Below, piece after piece: positions 1-5,928 of a stretch of 7,127 nt of DNA (position 1 is the first letter of the stretch; every line of letters begins with the position of its first letter). Made by a program: the position numbers and the translations under genes. The DNA lies in the NCBI GenBank assembly GCA_013817115.1, contig JACDDG010000119.1, positions 1-7,127 of the forward strand, in the 5' to 3' direction. The notes under the pieces were generated by a model, which worked only from the letters and a program-made list of their open reading frames with translations, made no database searches and was not told where the DNA came from. The stretch is from Parachlamydiaceae bacterium (GTDB lineage Bacteria; Chlamydiota; Chlamydiia; Chlamydiales; Parachlamydiaceae).

Positions 1-630
1 TGACCCAATATTATAATATGGGGTCGTTTTTGATCGCTTAATCGCGGGAGCTTTCTCAAAGCCAAAAATCCAAAATTTGGACGCACTTCGGTATACACGC
101 ATTATCAGGTGAATTACATCATCGGGTAACTCATAAAAGATTGAATCGAGATCAATTTTCGCTATTTGTAATGTTCTGATTGCTGCTTGTTCTTTTCTGA
201 AATAATCTACAAATAGATTCGTTAGACAAGAATCCTGTGGGACACCTATGAATAGACTAAATCGGACTGAATCATAATGAAAAAATTTAATTTCTCTGCT
301 ACCTTCTTTTTCTTGAATGGTTTTTGCTCCATTAGTAATTAACAACTGCACTATAGGTCGTAGTTCTATCATGCTCGAACGATGGCAATCGCTAATATCA
401 TTCCAGTAGGAAAAGTGCTTTGCTGAAAGAACATTATTTAGCAGGAAAGATAATACAGGAACAGGGTTGTAATTTGCAGAAACAAGAGTTTCTGCAGTGA
501 GGGTCGGATTCGGATTAAGTTCAGTTCCACTTTCAATAAATAAATTTATTTTTTTACATACATTTTCAATATTGCGCGGTAATCCTTTAGAGTTTAAGTA
601 ACTTTTAACAATGAAGTCTTTGCACTTGCT
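1..630 (-). pseudogene. Degenerate ankyrin-like reading frame, open at the left window edge
   Basis: The minus strand is open from 630 down to base 1 (210 codons, no stop), but the first ATG is only at 372-370, so no convincing start exists. The early part resembles worn ankyrin repeats: a segment reading FIESGTELNPNPTLTAETLV, followed by a hydrophobic LSFLLNN helix, then IVQLLITNGAK about 40 residues later. The match is by eye and the repeats are far from consensus. The frame is in the same phase as the gene ending at 649, separated from it by stops at 651-649, 645-643 and 633-631. Read with frameshifts, the two join smoothly, so I think this is the C-terminal part of one broken gene. The end lies outside the window. 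Ankyrin proteins of intracellular bacteria are often secreted effectors, but nothing here shows secretion. Confidence 0.5.
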
Positions 631-648
631 TTAAAAGCCCCTCTATCT

Positions 649-1182
649 CTATCCTTTGTCAGAAAATATGATAAAATTTTTTTTGTCAGAAATAGAAGCA
701 ATAGTTGCCAAATTTTTATTTAATTTTTCTAAGGTAGCGATCAAATCCATTTCATCTAAATTTACAACAAATCCAGTTTCACTGCATCTTCCTTTAAATT
801 CTTCAAAAGTAGGATTTTTATTTAAAAATTCTATCATTTCCTGTGAAATTTCGCTCAACATTTTAAAAGTAATACCATTTACTCTACCATCATTATATTC
901 ATAGCGCGTTGCAAAGTGTTTAAAAAATTTAGCTTTTTCAAAAAAAAGTTGAAAAATTTCATTTCGTGATTCTGTCTTATAAAAAGCGTAGCCAAAAGTA
1001 GATATTATGGAATATATTCCCTTTAAAATTCTTAGGATTCGTTCAAAAATAGAATAGTAGAAAACCTGCTTGGTCAAAACCTGGTATTTTCTACCTCGAT
1101 AGCTTGGCCAATTTTGATCAGTTAGAAAATGACCCTGTCGCGTTATAATTTCTGCAGGACCTGAAATTGGCAGATTGTCCAA
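649..1182 (-). CDS. Hypothetical protein, probably the N-terminal part of a broken gene
   Basis: This is a 177-codon frame from a TTG at 1182; I do not recognise the family. The frame stays open upstream to 1206 without an ATG, and no spaced ribosome-binding site precedes the TTG, so the true start is doubtful. The protein has a basic aromatic stretch (WPSYRGRKYQVL), a hydrophobic segment around residues 45-65 (ILRILKGIYSIISTFGYAF) that could be membrane-associated, and a charged C-terminus. Near its end is an A8 run (minus strand; T8 at 677-684). Removing one A replaces the tail with ILSYFLTKDRDRGAFKASAK, which looks like the F-box-like IxSYLxxxDLxxASxxxK pattern and passes the three clustered stops. 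A +1 change at an A5 run near 1190 likewise gives a longer upstream frame. It may be a real short gene, but decay by indels in A-runs fits better. Confidence 0.45.
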   Translation of the reverse strand: MDNLPISGPAEIITRQGHFLTDQNWPSYRGRKYQVLTKQVFYYSIFERILRILKGIYSIISTFGYAFYKTESRNEIFQLFFEKAKFFKHFATRYEYNDGRVNGITFKMLSEISQEMIEFLNKNPTFEEFKGRCSETGFVVNLDEMDLIATLEKLNKNLATIASISDKKNFIIFSDKG

Positions 1183-1206
1183 CCTTTTTCTAAGTGGTGC
1201 ACTTCG

Positions 1207-1334
1207 TTAATATTTTTAATGAAAGATAGTTGCGTCAATATAAGCTTTGATTAATGATTTTTATATTAATAGTCGTGATATCAATCTTTTGAGAATGTAA
1301 TACAATATTACAAGAAAAAAAGGACAAAACGGAG
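1207..1334. other. Intergenic AT-rich stretch, no gene seen
   Basis: This spacer separates the broken left-flank gene from the terminator of the zinc-motif gene. Short frames occur on both strands (for example a minus-strand frame containing NINEVHHLEK that could join the downstream gene by a frameshift), but none has a start with a ribosome-binding site. I see no RNA gene or clear promoter. Confidence 0.4.
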
Positions 1335-1398
1335 AAAATAAAATGGAAGGACAAGACTGAGTGAAGGCTCATCTTGTCCCTTGTAGTCATTTTATTTT
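1335..1398 (-). terminator. Long bidirectional terminator hairpin after the zinc-motif gene
   Basis: A nested inverted repeat lies directly after the stop of the minus-strand 252-aa gene. The outer arms are AAAATAAAATG (1335-1345) and CATTTTATTTT (1388-1398). The middle arms are GGACAAGA (1349-1356) and TCTTGTCC (1372-1379), and an inner TGAG/CTCA pair closes a six-base loop. The outer arms supply T-rich tracts on both strands, so it could stop transcription from either side. No plus-strand gene ends here, so its main job is probably to end the minus-strand unit. Confidence 0.75.
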
Positions 1399-1399
1399 T

Positions 1400-2158
1400 T
1401 TAGCTCTTAAGAACCGCGACAATATGCTCGCAACCTTCTTGACCGCAAGTGCAGCCAACAGGATTACCTAAGAACACTCGAAATTCGGTTTGATCAACCT
1501 TGTCAATAACGAGAAACTGATTTTTTCCGGTTTCCTGGATCTGCCATGGACCTGGAATTTCTTGAGCTTCGTTACTATTTTGCTGTTGATTGTCTGTCCA
1601 TGCAGCTATTTCAGAAAACAGCTGAGATTCTACATCAGCGTCCCCGTTAATTGCACGCGTGATCTGACAATATGGGCAATTACAATCTTGCTCAGCTATT
1701 GTACCTGTCTGAATCTCTTCAGGAGCTACAATTTTTACAATCGCCCCTATTTTTTGAAGAATTTCTAAAGGCAAATCCGGAGCATCTGCATGTGCAGGAT
1801 TGTGTTGCATAGCATTTCCTAGACCATCCATCGAGCTAATTCCAAATTGAAAAGCGTTATCTGCTCCTGTCAAAGGAAAGCCCTGCCCCAACAATCCAAA
1901 TGGCAACCCTTGCAAAGATGGTTCATTATTGGAGGATAAAAATGGACGAGGGATTACTTCTTGCTCTAAATATTCAGCATGCGCAGTAAAAATCATATCA
2001 ATATATTCAGTACTAATGCCGGGAATATTTACCGATTCACTTCCGGTTAAAGTAACCACAAGTGTAGCTCCTTTCATATATAAACCCTCGACGTATTTCC
2101 ATGATGTGGAAATATAAGGCGGAACGCTAAGCATTATATTATTAACTTTTACCTTCAT
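1400..2158 (-). CDS. Conserved-looking hypothetical protein with cysteine clusters and a C-terminal SWIM-like zinc motif
   Basis: A 252-residue protein from an ATG at 2158. A textbook ribosome-binding site, AAGGAGG (2164-2170), sits five bases upstream and fixes the start. The N-terminal half has beta-like hydrophobic strands (MLSVPPYIS, GATLVVTLTG), and the middle is low in charge and rich in G, N and Q. Two cysteine groups stand out: C159, C161 and C164 (CNCPYC), and a C-terminal C236-x-C238-x4-C243-x-H245. The latter is the SWIM zinc-finger pattern CxCxnCxH, a fold used for nucleic-acid or protein binding. SWIM motifs usually sit in larger proteins, so its role here is unknown. No signal peptide or membrane helix is visible. 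The gene is divergent from phoH, has a good promoter of its own (2251-2279), and shares the CIRCE-bearing spacer. Confidence 0.85.
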   Translation of the reverse strand: MKVKVNNIMLSVPPYISTSWKYVEGLYMKGATLVVTLTGSESVNIPGISTEYIDMIFTAHAEYLEQEVIPRPFLSSNNEPSLQGLPFGLLGQGFPLTGADNAFQFGISSMDGLGNAMQHNPAHADAPDLPLEILQKIGAIVKIVAPEEIQTGTIAEQDCNCPYCQITRAINGDADVESQLFSEIAAWTDNQQQNSNEAQEIPGPWQIQETGKNQFLVIDKVDQTEFRVFLGNPVGCTCGQEGCEHIVAVLKS

Positions 2159-2250
2159 TAGGTCCTCCTTGTCTAGCTTTGCAAATTACAAAAAACGTAA
2201 AGCTTAAAAAAGCCTTGGTCACCCAATTTTTATCATCGCTTCTAGAGTTA

Positions 2251-2279
2251 AGTATACCCTAAGAATAAATATTTAGCAA
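2251..2279 (-). promoter_or_regulatory. Sigma70-type promoter of the zinc-motif gene
   Basis: Read on the minus strand this is TTGCTA (2279-2274), a 17-base spacer, then TATACT (2256-2251). The -35 box matches TTGACA at four of six positions and the -10 box matches TATAAT at five of six, with ideal spacing. It faces the 252-aa gene and would give a leader of roughly 85 bases. It is the best promoter in the divergent spacer and lies about 40 bases from the CIRCE operator. Confidence 0.6.
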
Positions 2280-2284
2280 GTGAT

Positions 2285-2316
2285 TTTTCACTAAAAGCCT
2301 AAACTTCATGTAAAAT
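2285..2316 (+). promoter_or_regulatory. Candidate plus-strand promoter overlapped by the CIRCE operator
   Basis: A -10-like TAAAAT (2311-2316) ends one base before the CIRCE element, with a weak TTTTCA/TTCACT region 18-20 bases further up as a possible -35. Transcription would start inside the operator, the usual layout of an HrcA-repressed promoter. The -35 is poor, so this is tentative. On the minus strand a comparable TATAAA (2352-2347) lies just beyond the other end of the operator, so the direction of control cannot be settled by eye. Confidence 0.35.
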
Positions 2317-2317
2317 A

Positions 2318-2344
2318 TTAGCACTCCAGCCAACCGACTGCTAA
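2318..2344. promoter_or_regulatory. CIRCE element (HrcA heat-shock operator)
   Basis: The sequence is TTAGCACTC, then exactly nine bases (CAGCCAACC), then GACTGCTAA. The CIRCE consensus is TTAGCACTC-N9-GAGTGCTAA. The left arm is a perfect nine of nine, the right arm eight of nine (C for G at its third base), and the spacer length is exact. The flanks extend the dyad to an 11-bp perfect arm pair, AAATATTAGCA and TGCTAATATTT (2313-2349). HrcA binds this operator and represses chaperone operons (groESL, hrcA-grpE-dnaK) in many bacteria including Chlamydiae. Here it stands between phoH and the zinc-motif gene, with no chaperone gene in view. Confidence 0.85.
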
Positions 2345-2389
2345 TATTTATAACTCTTTAAACTTCCCCCTTTAACCTCAACTCTTTAC

Positions 2390-2417
2390 TTGCTCGATAT
2401 TCTTCCTTATCTATAAA
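2390..2417 (+). promoter_or_regulatory. Candidate promoter close to the phoH leader hairpin
   Basis: TTGCTC (2390-2395), a 16-base spacer and TATAAA (2412-2417) would start transcription near 2424, just before the nested hairpin at 2429. It is an alternative to the CIRCE-overlapped start for the phoH-sppA operon. Both boxes are only moderate matches. Confidence 0.4.
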
Positions 2418-2428
2418 CTTTACTTATA

Positions 2429-2521
2429 CTCGAGTGGGTAATGTCGATCACTTCAGGTCTGGAATTTTCCGTCGACTGGAAATTCTAATTGAAGGCACTC
2501 GAGACAGTTACCCCTTTTTTT
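2429..2521 (+). promoter_or_regulatory. Nested hairpin leader ending in a T7 run, upstream of phoH
   Basis: Arms pair in order: CTCGAGTG (2429-2436) with CACTCGAG (2496-2503), CTTCA (2451-2455) with TGAAG (2490-2494), and GAATTTTCC (2462-2470) with GGAAATTC (2478-2485, one bulged T). A competing pair, GGGTAA (2436-2441) with TTACCC (2508-2513), shares one base with the outer arm and is followed by CT7 (2514-2521), like a weak terminator. This may be an attenuator-type leader or RNA stability element, or the terminator of an unseen short RNA. It ends 25 bases before the phoH start. It matches no riboswitch class I know. Confidence 0.5.
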
Positions 2522-2546
2522 ACTGAATATCACCCTAGAGGATCGC

Positions 2547-3845
2547 ATGAAAAAAAAAAACTTTGTTATCGATACAAATGTTCTCTTGCATGACCCCGAA
2601 GCAATCATGAAGTTCCCCCTTCAAAATGTTATTATTCCTGTTACGGTCCTAGAGGAACTTGACAAAATGAAACGTCTTCCGAATGATTTAGGGAAGAATT
2701 CACGCGCGGTATTTCGTTTTCTAGACTCCTTACAGGATCTAGGAACAGGAAATCTGCATAGTGGCGTTTTATTAGAAAACGAAAGTGTGGTACGAATTCA
2801 ATTGGACATCAAGCGAGACTTTTCCTATGGCATGGAGCTTGGAATCAACGATAACCGTATTATTATGTCGGCCTTACTTTTAAAGGAAAAAGGTGAAGAG
2901 GTTGTTTTCGTTTCTAAGGACTTTGCCGCGCGCCTTAAAGCCGAAGCAATTGGACTTGATGTTCAAGACTACAAAAATCTTAAATATGACTACGACACCC
3001 TGTACCATGGAATAAGAAAACTTGAAATCCCTAAGCACGAAATAGATCTATTTTATAAAGATGGTGAACTTCCTCTAGAGGATACAGGCTACAACCCCAA
3101 TGAATATCTGATTCTGACATCACCTGAACACTCCTCTGCTGTGGGAAAATGGAATTCGCGCACCAAAAGCCTTGAACCACTGTTGAAATTTAATAATTTG
3201 TGGGGAATTAAACCGCGTAATGTCGAACAGCGTTGTGCGACTGATCTTCTCTTGCGCGACGATATAAAACTTGTTACACTCATTGGACAAGCCGGCACAG
3301 GCAAGACGTTACTTGCATTAGCGTGCGGAATGCGCAAGGTTTTTGATGAAGGGCTTTACACGCGAATTTTAGTGAGTAGACCTGTAGTACCACTCGGAAG
3401 AGACATCGGATATCTTCCCGGCACTAAAGAGGAAAAACTTTTTAACTGGATGCAGCCCATATTTGATAATCTTGAATATTTGTGCGATTCATCCGGTCGA
3501 GAGTCCAGTGAAACGCTAAAGTGGGTCATGGAAAGCAAAAAAATTGAAATGGAAGCTGTGACTTACATTCGGGGGCGTTCCCTTCCAAAAATGTACATCA
3601 TAGTTGATGAAGCACAGAATTTAACTCCGCATGAAGTAAAAACAATCATTTCACGCGCGGGGGAAGGCACCAAGGTAATTTTGACCGGTGATCCCACTCA
3701 AATCGACAATCCATATCTTGACAAAGATACAAATGGATTGACGTATACTATTGCCCGGTTTTCAAACCAAAGTATCTATGGAAATATATTCCTTGATAAA
3801 ACCGAAAGATCAGAATTGGCAGCACTTGCAGCCACAATTTTATAA
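2547..3845 (+). CDS. phoH: PIN-PhoH family ATPase/ribonuclease (PhoH2 type)
   Basis: A cytoplasmic protein of 432 residues. Residues 1-132 form a PIN domain with its acidic metal-binding set: D9 (VIDTN), E36/E37 (VLEELD), D102 (GINDNR) and D125 (VSKDF). The PhoH ATPase domain follows a linker, with Walker A GQAGTGKT at 247-254 (K253) and Walker B IIVDEAQN with D354-E355. LTGDPTQID at about 377-385 matches the sensor-like motif of the family. PhoH2 proteins are described as ATP-driven RNA-unwinding and RNA-cutting enzymes; the intact motifs predict an active protein. The start is supported by AGAGGA (2537-2542), four bases before the ATG. The codons after the ATG form an unbroken A11 run (2550-2560), an unusual slippage risk. 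A structured leader and a CIRCE operator lie upstream, and sppA follows after 16 bases, so the two are probably co-transcribed. Confidence 0.93.
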   Translation: MKKKNFVIDTNVLLHDPEAIMKFPLQNVIIPVTVLEELDKMKRLPNDLGKNSRAVFRFLDSLQDLGTGNLHSGVLLENESVVRIQLDIKRDFSYGMELGINDNRIIMSALLLKEKGEEVVFVSKDFAARLKAEAIGLDVQDYKNLKYDYDTLYHGIRKLEIPKHEIDLFYKDGELPLEDTGYNPNEYLILTSPEHSSAVGKWNSRTKSLEPLLKFNNLWGIKPRNVEQRCATDLLLRDDIKLVTLIGQAGTGKTLLALACGMRKVFDEGLYTRILVSRPVVPLGRDIGYLPGTKEEKLFNWMQPIFDNLEYLCDSSGRESSETLKWVMESKKIEMEAVTYIRGRSLPKMYIIVDEAQNLTPHEVKTIISRAGEGTKVILTGDPTQIDNPYLDKDTNGLTYTIARFSNQSIYGNIFLDKTERSELAALAATIL

Positions 3846-3861
3846 AATTAGGAATTAGAAA

Positions 3862-4908
3862 ATGAACGAATCTATCTTTAGAGCGACACTAAGACGCTTT
3901 TTTATGGTCCTGGCCACTGTTGTTGGAGCCATCTGCGCTCTTGTTCTTGTTACTACAATGATTTCTTATTTAATCGATAAAGATGTCGCAGGGCGTCCAG
4001 AGGTAAAAAGGTCTTTAACAGCCGAAATACAACCTAACGCAAAAGGTGAGCGTGAAACCTTTTCAAAAACCAATCCTATAATTCTTAGAATAAACATCGA
4101 GGGTGTCATAGGTTTAGATAAGTTAACTCGCGCGCATATCTCGCAGCAGCTTATTGAATCCCGCGAAGCTCCTTTTGCGGACAATCAAGTTAAAGCAATA
4201 TTGCTCACGATTAATTCTCCAGGAGGAACTGTCACGGATTCGGATAGCATTTATCGGGAACTTATAGCCTACAAAGAACGTTATAAATTGCCTGTTTATG
4301 CTCACATTGATGGACTTTGTGCTTCTGGAGGAATGTACATTGCCTGTGCAGCAGATAAAATTTTTGCGACTGACACAAGTATTGTTGGCAGCATCGGAGT
4401 TGTCACTCCCCCTATATTTAATTTTGTAGAGCTAATGAACAAAGTGGGAGTTGAATCTGTTACTTTAAGTGCAGGAAAGGGCAAAGATGAGCTAAATCCA
4501 TTCCGTCCATGGGCTAAAGATGAAGGTGAAAATTACAAAGATCTAATTGGCTACATGTACGATCTTTTTGTCAATGTTGTCACAACGAACAGACCAAAAG
4601 TTGATAAAGAAGCCCTGGTAAATAAATATGGTGCACATATTTTTAATGCAGCCAAAGCGCAAGAAATTGGTTTTATCGATGGGAGCAACAACAGTTATGA
4701 TGAGGCTCTTAGTATGCTAGCAAAAGAAATTGGAGCAAAAGAAGGTGAATATCAAGTTATACGATTTAATGATCAAAATTGGTTTGAGTCTTTGTTTAAA
4801 AGCGAGAGTCCTTTAGGCATATTGTCTGGTACAGTTCACTTGAAAGTTGAATTGCCTGGGATGTTAGATCCTAAGTTTTCTAGTCAGTATTTGTATTTGC
4901 ATCAGTAA
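3862..4908 (+). CDS. sppA: Signal peptide peptidase SppA/SohB-like, S49 family, membrane-anchored
   Basis: A 348-residue serine protease of the S49 (ClpP-like fold) family, which cleaves leftover signal peptides within or next to the membrane. After a basic RR pair (residues 11-12), one transmembrane helix spans about 13-38 and anchors the protein with its catalytic domain outside the cytoplasm. The family motif INSPGG is at 117-122. The catalytic serine is S155 in GLCASGGMY and the general-base lysine is K208 in SAGKGKDE; the 53-residue gap agrees with the 52-residue gap in Bacillus subtilis SppA (S147/K199, from memory). At 348 residues this is the short, single-domain form, not the ~600-residue enterobacterial double form. 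AGGA (3850-3853), eight bases before the ATG, supports the start. It is the second gene after phoH; I see no separate promoter. Confidence 0.92.
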   Translation: MNESIFRATLRRFFMVLATVVGAICALVLVTTMISYLIDKDVAGRPEVKRSLTAEIQPNAKGERETFSKTNPIILRINIEGVIGLDKLTRAHISQQLIESREAPFADNQVKAILLTINSPGGTVTDSDSIYRELIAYKERYKLPVYAHIDGLCASGGMYIACAADKIFATDTSIVGSIGVVTPPIFNFVELMNKVGVESVTLSAGKGKDELNPFRPWAKDEGENYKDLIGYMYDLFVNVVTTNRPKVDKEALVNKYGAHIFNAAKAQEIGFIDGSNNSYDEALSMLAKEIGAKEGEYQVIRFNDQNWFESLFKSESPLGILSGTVHLKVELPGMLDPKFSSQYLYLHQ

Positions 4909-4917
4909 GAGACTGAT

Positions 4918-4969
4918 GGGGGCTACAATTGTAACACGTAATTCCAATGACGTGCACCACGTAGCCTCC
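4918..4969. repeat. Compact two-level inverted repeat after sppA
   Basis: The outer arms GGGGGCTAC (4918-4926) and GTAGCCTCC (4961-4969) pair over nine positions with one G-T wobble. Inside are CACGT (4935-4939) and ACGTG (4950-4954), plus the perfect palindrome TACAATTGTA (4924-4933). It starts nine bases after the sppA stop and could end the operon, but no T-run follows. It lies just before a RAYT transposase remnant, so it may instead be a REP-like palindrome or element end. Confidence 0.5.
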
Positions 4970-4973
4970 ATAA

Positions 4974-5273
4974 TGCTTTGCGGCGATTTTGCGGGATCAA
5001 AGTATTATATTTCGTAGCAACAATCTTATTTTACCTTTCTCAATTCAATCAAACAAACATGAAAAAATTTCACAATTAACAGCTATCCCGGTAAAGCCAA
5101 TTTTTCAAAGTTTTGAAATAAATGATCCTTCACAAATCCCAAGATACATTGATGATTTACCTCACCTAAGAATTGAAGGAGCGTTTATAACATTTCGGTT
5201 AGCGAATTCGATTCCTAAAAGTATTACAATGGTACAATGTACGTCAAAAATGGCTTACGACATTTGGAGTTGA
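4974..5273 (+). pseudogene. Truncated REP-associated tyrosine transposase (RAYT, IS200-like)
   Basis: The frame is open from 4974 to the stop at 5271-5273 and has no ATG; a TTG at 4989 gives 94 codons. The diagnostic part is at residues 48-74 of that reading: PRYIDDLPHLRIEGAF then ITFRLANSIPKS. It closely follows the conserved N-terminus of RAYT transposases (RRLPHW..GATYFVTFRLADSLP), from memory of the family. Full RAYTs run to about 150-250 residues and carry an HUH motif and a catalytic tyrosine. Those are missing here, because the frame stops soon after the FRLANS block and none of the rest is recognisable downstream. The 47 residues before the match are not family-like and may be intergenic. 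I call it a dead remnant; no ribosome-binding site is visible. Confidence 0.6.
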
Positions 5274-5312
5274 TACTTTTCTAGAAAAAAAGGATTTTCG
5301 GTCCTGTGTTAA

Positions 5313-5650
5313 TTTTTTTTAAATATAGAAGTATAGCTTGATTGTAATCCATCTTGAATGCCTCTCCGAACAAGATCATAGGGGAACAACTTACAGAAAT
5401 ATTCTCAGCTATACTCTTACCTTAATATATTTTAAAAAATCAAGAAGTATAATTAAATTGTAATCCATATTAAACGCCTTTCCGAACAAGTTTATAGAGA
5501 ATATCTTACAGGTATTTTCCAACTATACACTTACTTTGATATTTTTAAATATAGCATATTGCTGGATTGTAATCCATCATGAATGCCTCTCGAAACAGGT
5601 TTATAGGGGAACAACTTACAGGATATTCCCAGCTATACACCATACACCAA
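5313..5650. repeat. Three diverged tandem copies of a ~110-base structured repeat
   Basis: Three units share, in order, an AT-rich TTTTTAAATATAG-like entry, ATTGTAATCCAT, a GCCTYTCCGAACAAG-like block, TTATAGGGGAACA, CTTACAG and a CTATAC end. The ATTGTAATCC cores are at 5341-5350, 5457-5466 and 5566-5575, spaced 116 and 109 bases. Each unit has inverted ends: 5331-5338 with 5407-5414 (GTATAGCT/AGCTATAC, perfect); 5447-5454 with 5521-5528 (one G-U type difference); 5557-5565 with 5630-5638 (eight of nine). The middle unit is the most diverged. Stops break the copies differently in each frame, so they do not look protein-coding. They may be non-autonomous elements or structured RNA units, perhaps linked to the RAYT remnant just upstream. 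Confidence 0.75.
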
Positions 5651-5848
5651 TTTAATTGGCTTTTGGAATTCTATTAGTCAACTCCGACTAGTTTCGAGGT
5701 TGGCAAAACTGGCCCAAGATGAATGGGATTCAGGTAAAATTAGAAAGGCGCGAGAAAGGACATTTCCTTATTAAATATTTATGGAAAACTAAAATTTGAA
5801 CTTGCAAAAAAGCGGAAATTTCTACTTTGCTTTAATCTTCTTAAGATT
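5651..5848. other. Gene-poor stretch with a possible orphan coding tail
   Basis: This stretch holds no gene with a start. One plus-strand frame, open from 5607 to a TAA at 5773-5775, ends in a polar tail with protein-like composition (LAKLAQDEWDSGKIRKARER) but begins inside repeat unit 3 with no start codon. It may be a gene fragment left by insertion or deletion; I cannot name it. A small hairpin (AATCTT-CTT-AAGATT, 5834-5848) followed by T residues closes the stretch. Confidence 0.3.
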
Positions 5849-5877
5849 TTTATATCTTTTTTACGTTATGATATAAT
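5849..5877 (+). promoter_or_regulatory. Promoter of the DUF4116 gene
   Basis: TTTATA (5849-5854), a 17-base spacer and a perfect TATAAT (5872-5877). Transcription would begin near 5884. That leaves no room for a leader before the ATG at 5884 but gives about 45 bases before the ATG at 5929, which has a ribosome-binding site. The promoter therefore supports 5929 as the start. Confidence 0.6.
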
Positions 5878-5928
5878 CATGAAATGAATCTTAAATCGAC
5901 TCTTAAAAAGTCACTTTCGAAGGAATTT

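Noticed and set aside
1..26. Palindrome-like sequence at the left edge (TGACCC...GGGTCG, 11 of 13 positions)
   Set aside because: It lies inside the open minus-strand frame, is cut by the window edge, and has mismatches and no T-run, so no function can be supported.
1490..1768. Plus-strand 92-codon frame opposite the zinc-motif gene
   Set aside because: It is the complement of a well-supported gene, with no ribosome-binding site and unlikely composition.
4918..4970. tRNA-like gene (acceptor-like GGGGGCT...AGCCTCCA)
   Set aside because: The whole structure is only 52 bases, with no D-arm, anticodon arm or T-arm consensus.
5313..5650. CRISPR array
   Set aside because: Units are ~110 bases, diverged along their whole length and only three in number. 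There are no short identical repeats with unique spacers and no cas genes.
5884..5886. ATG 5884 as the start of the DUF4116 gene
   Set aside because: It lies six bases after a perfect -10 box and has no ribosome-binding site. The in-frame ATG at 5929 has GAAGGA upstream and a normal leader.
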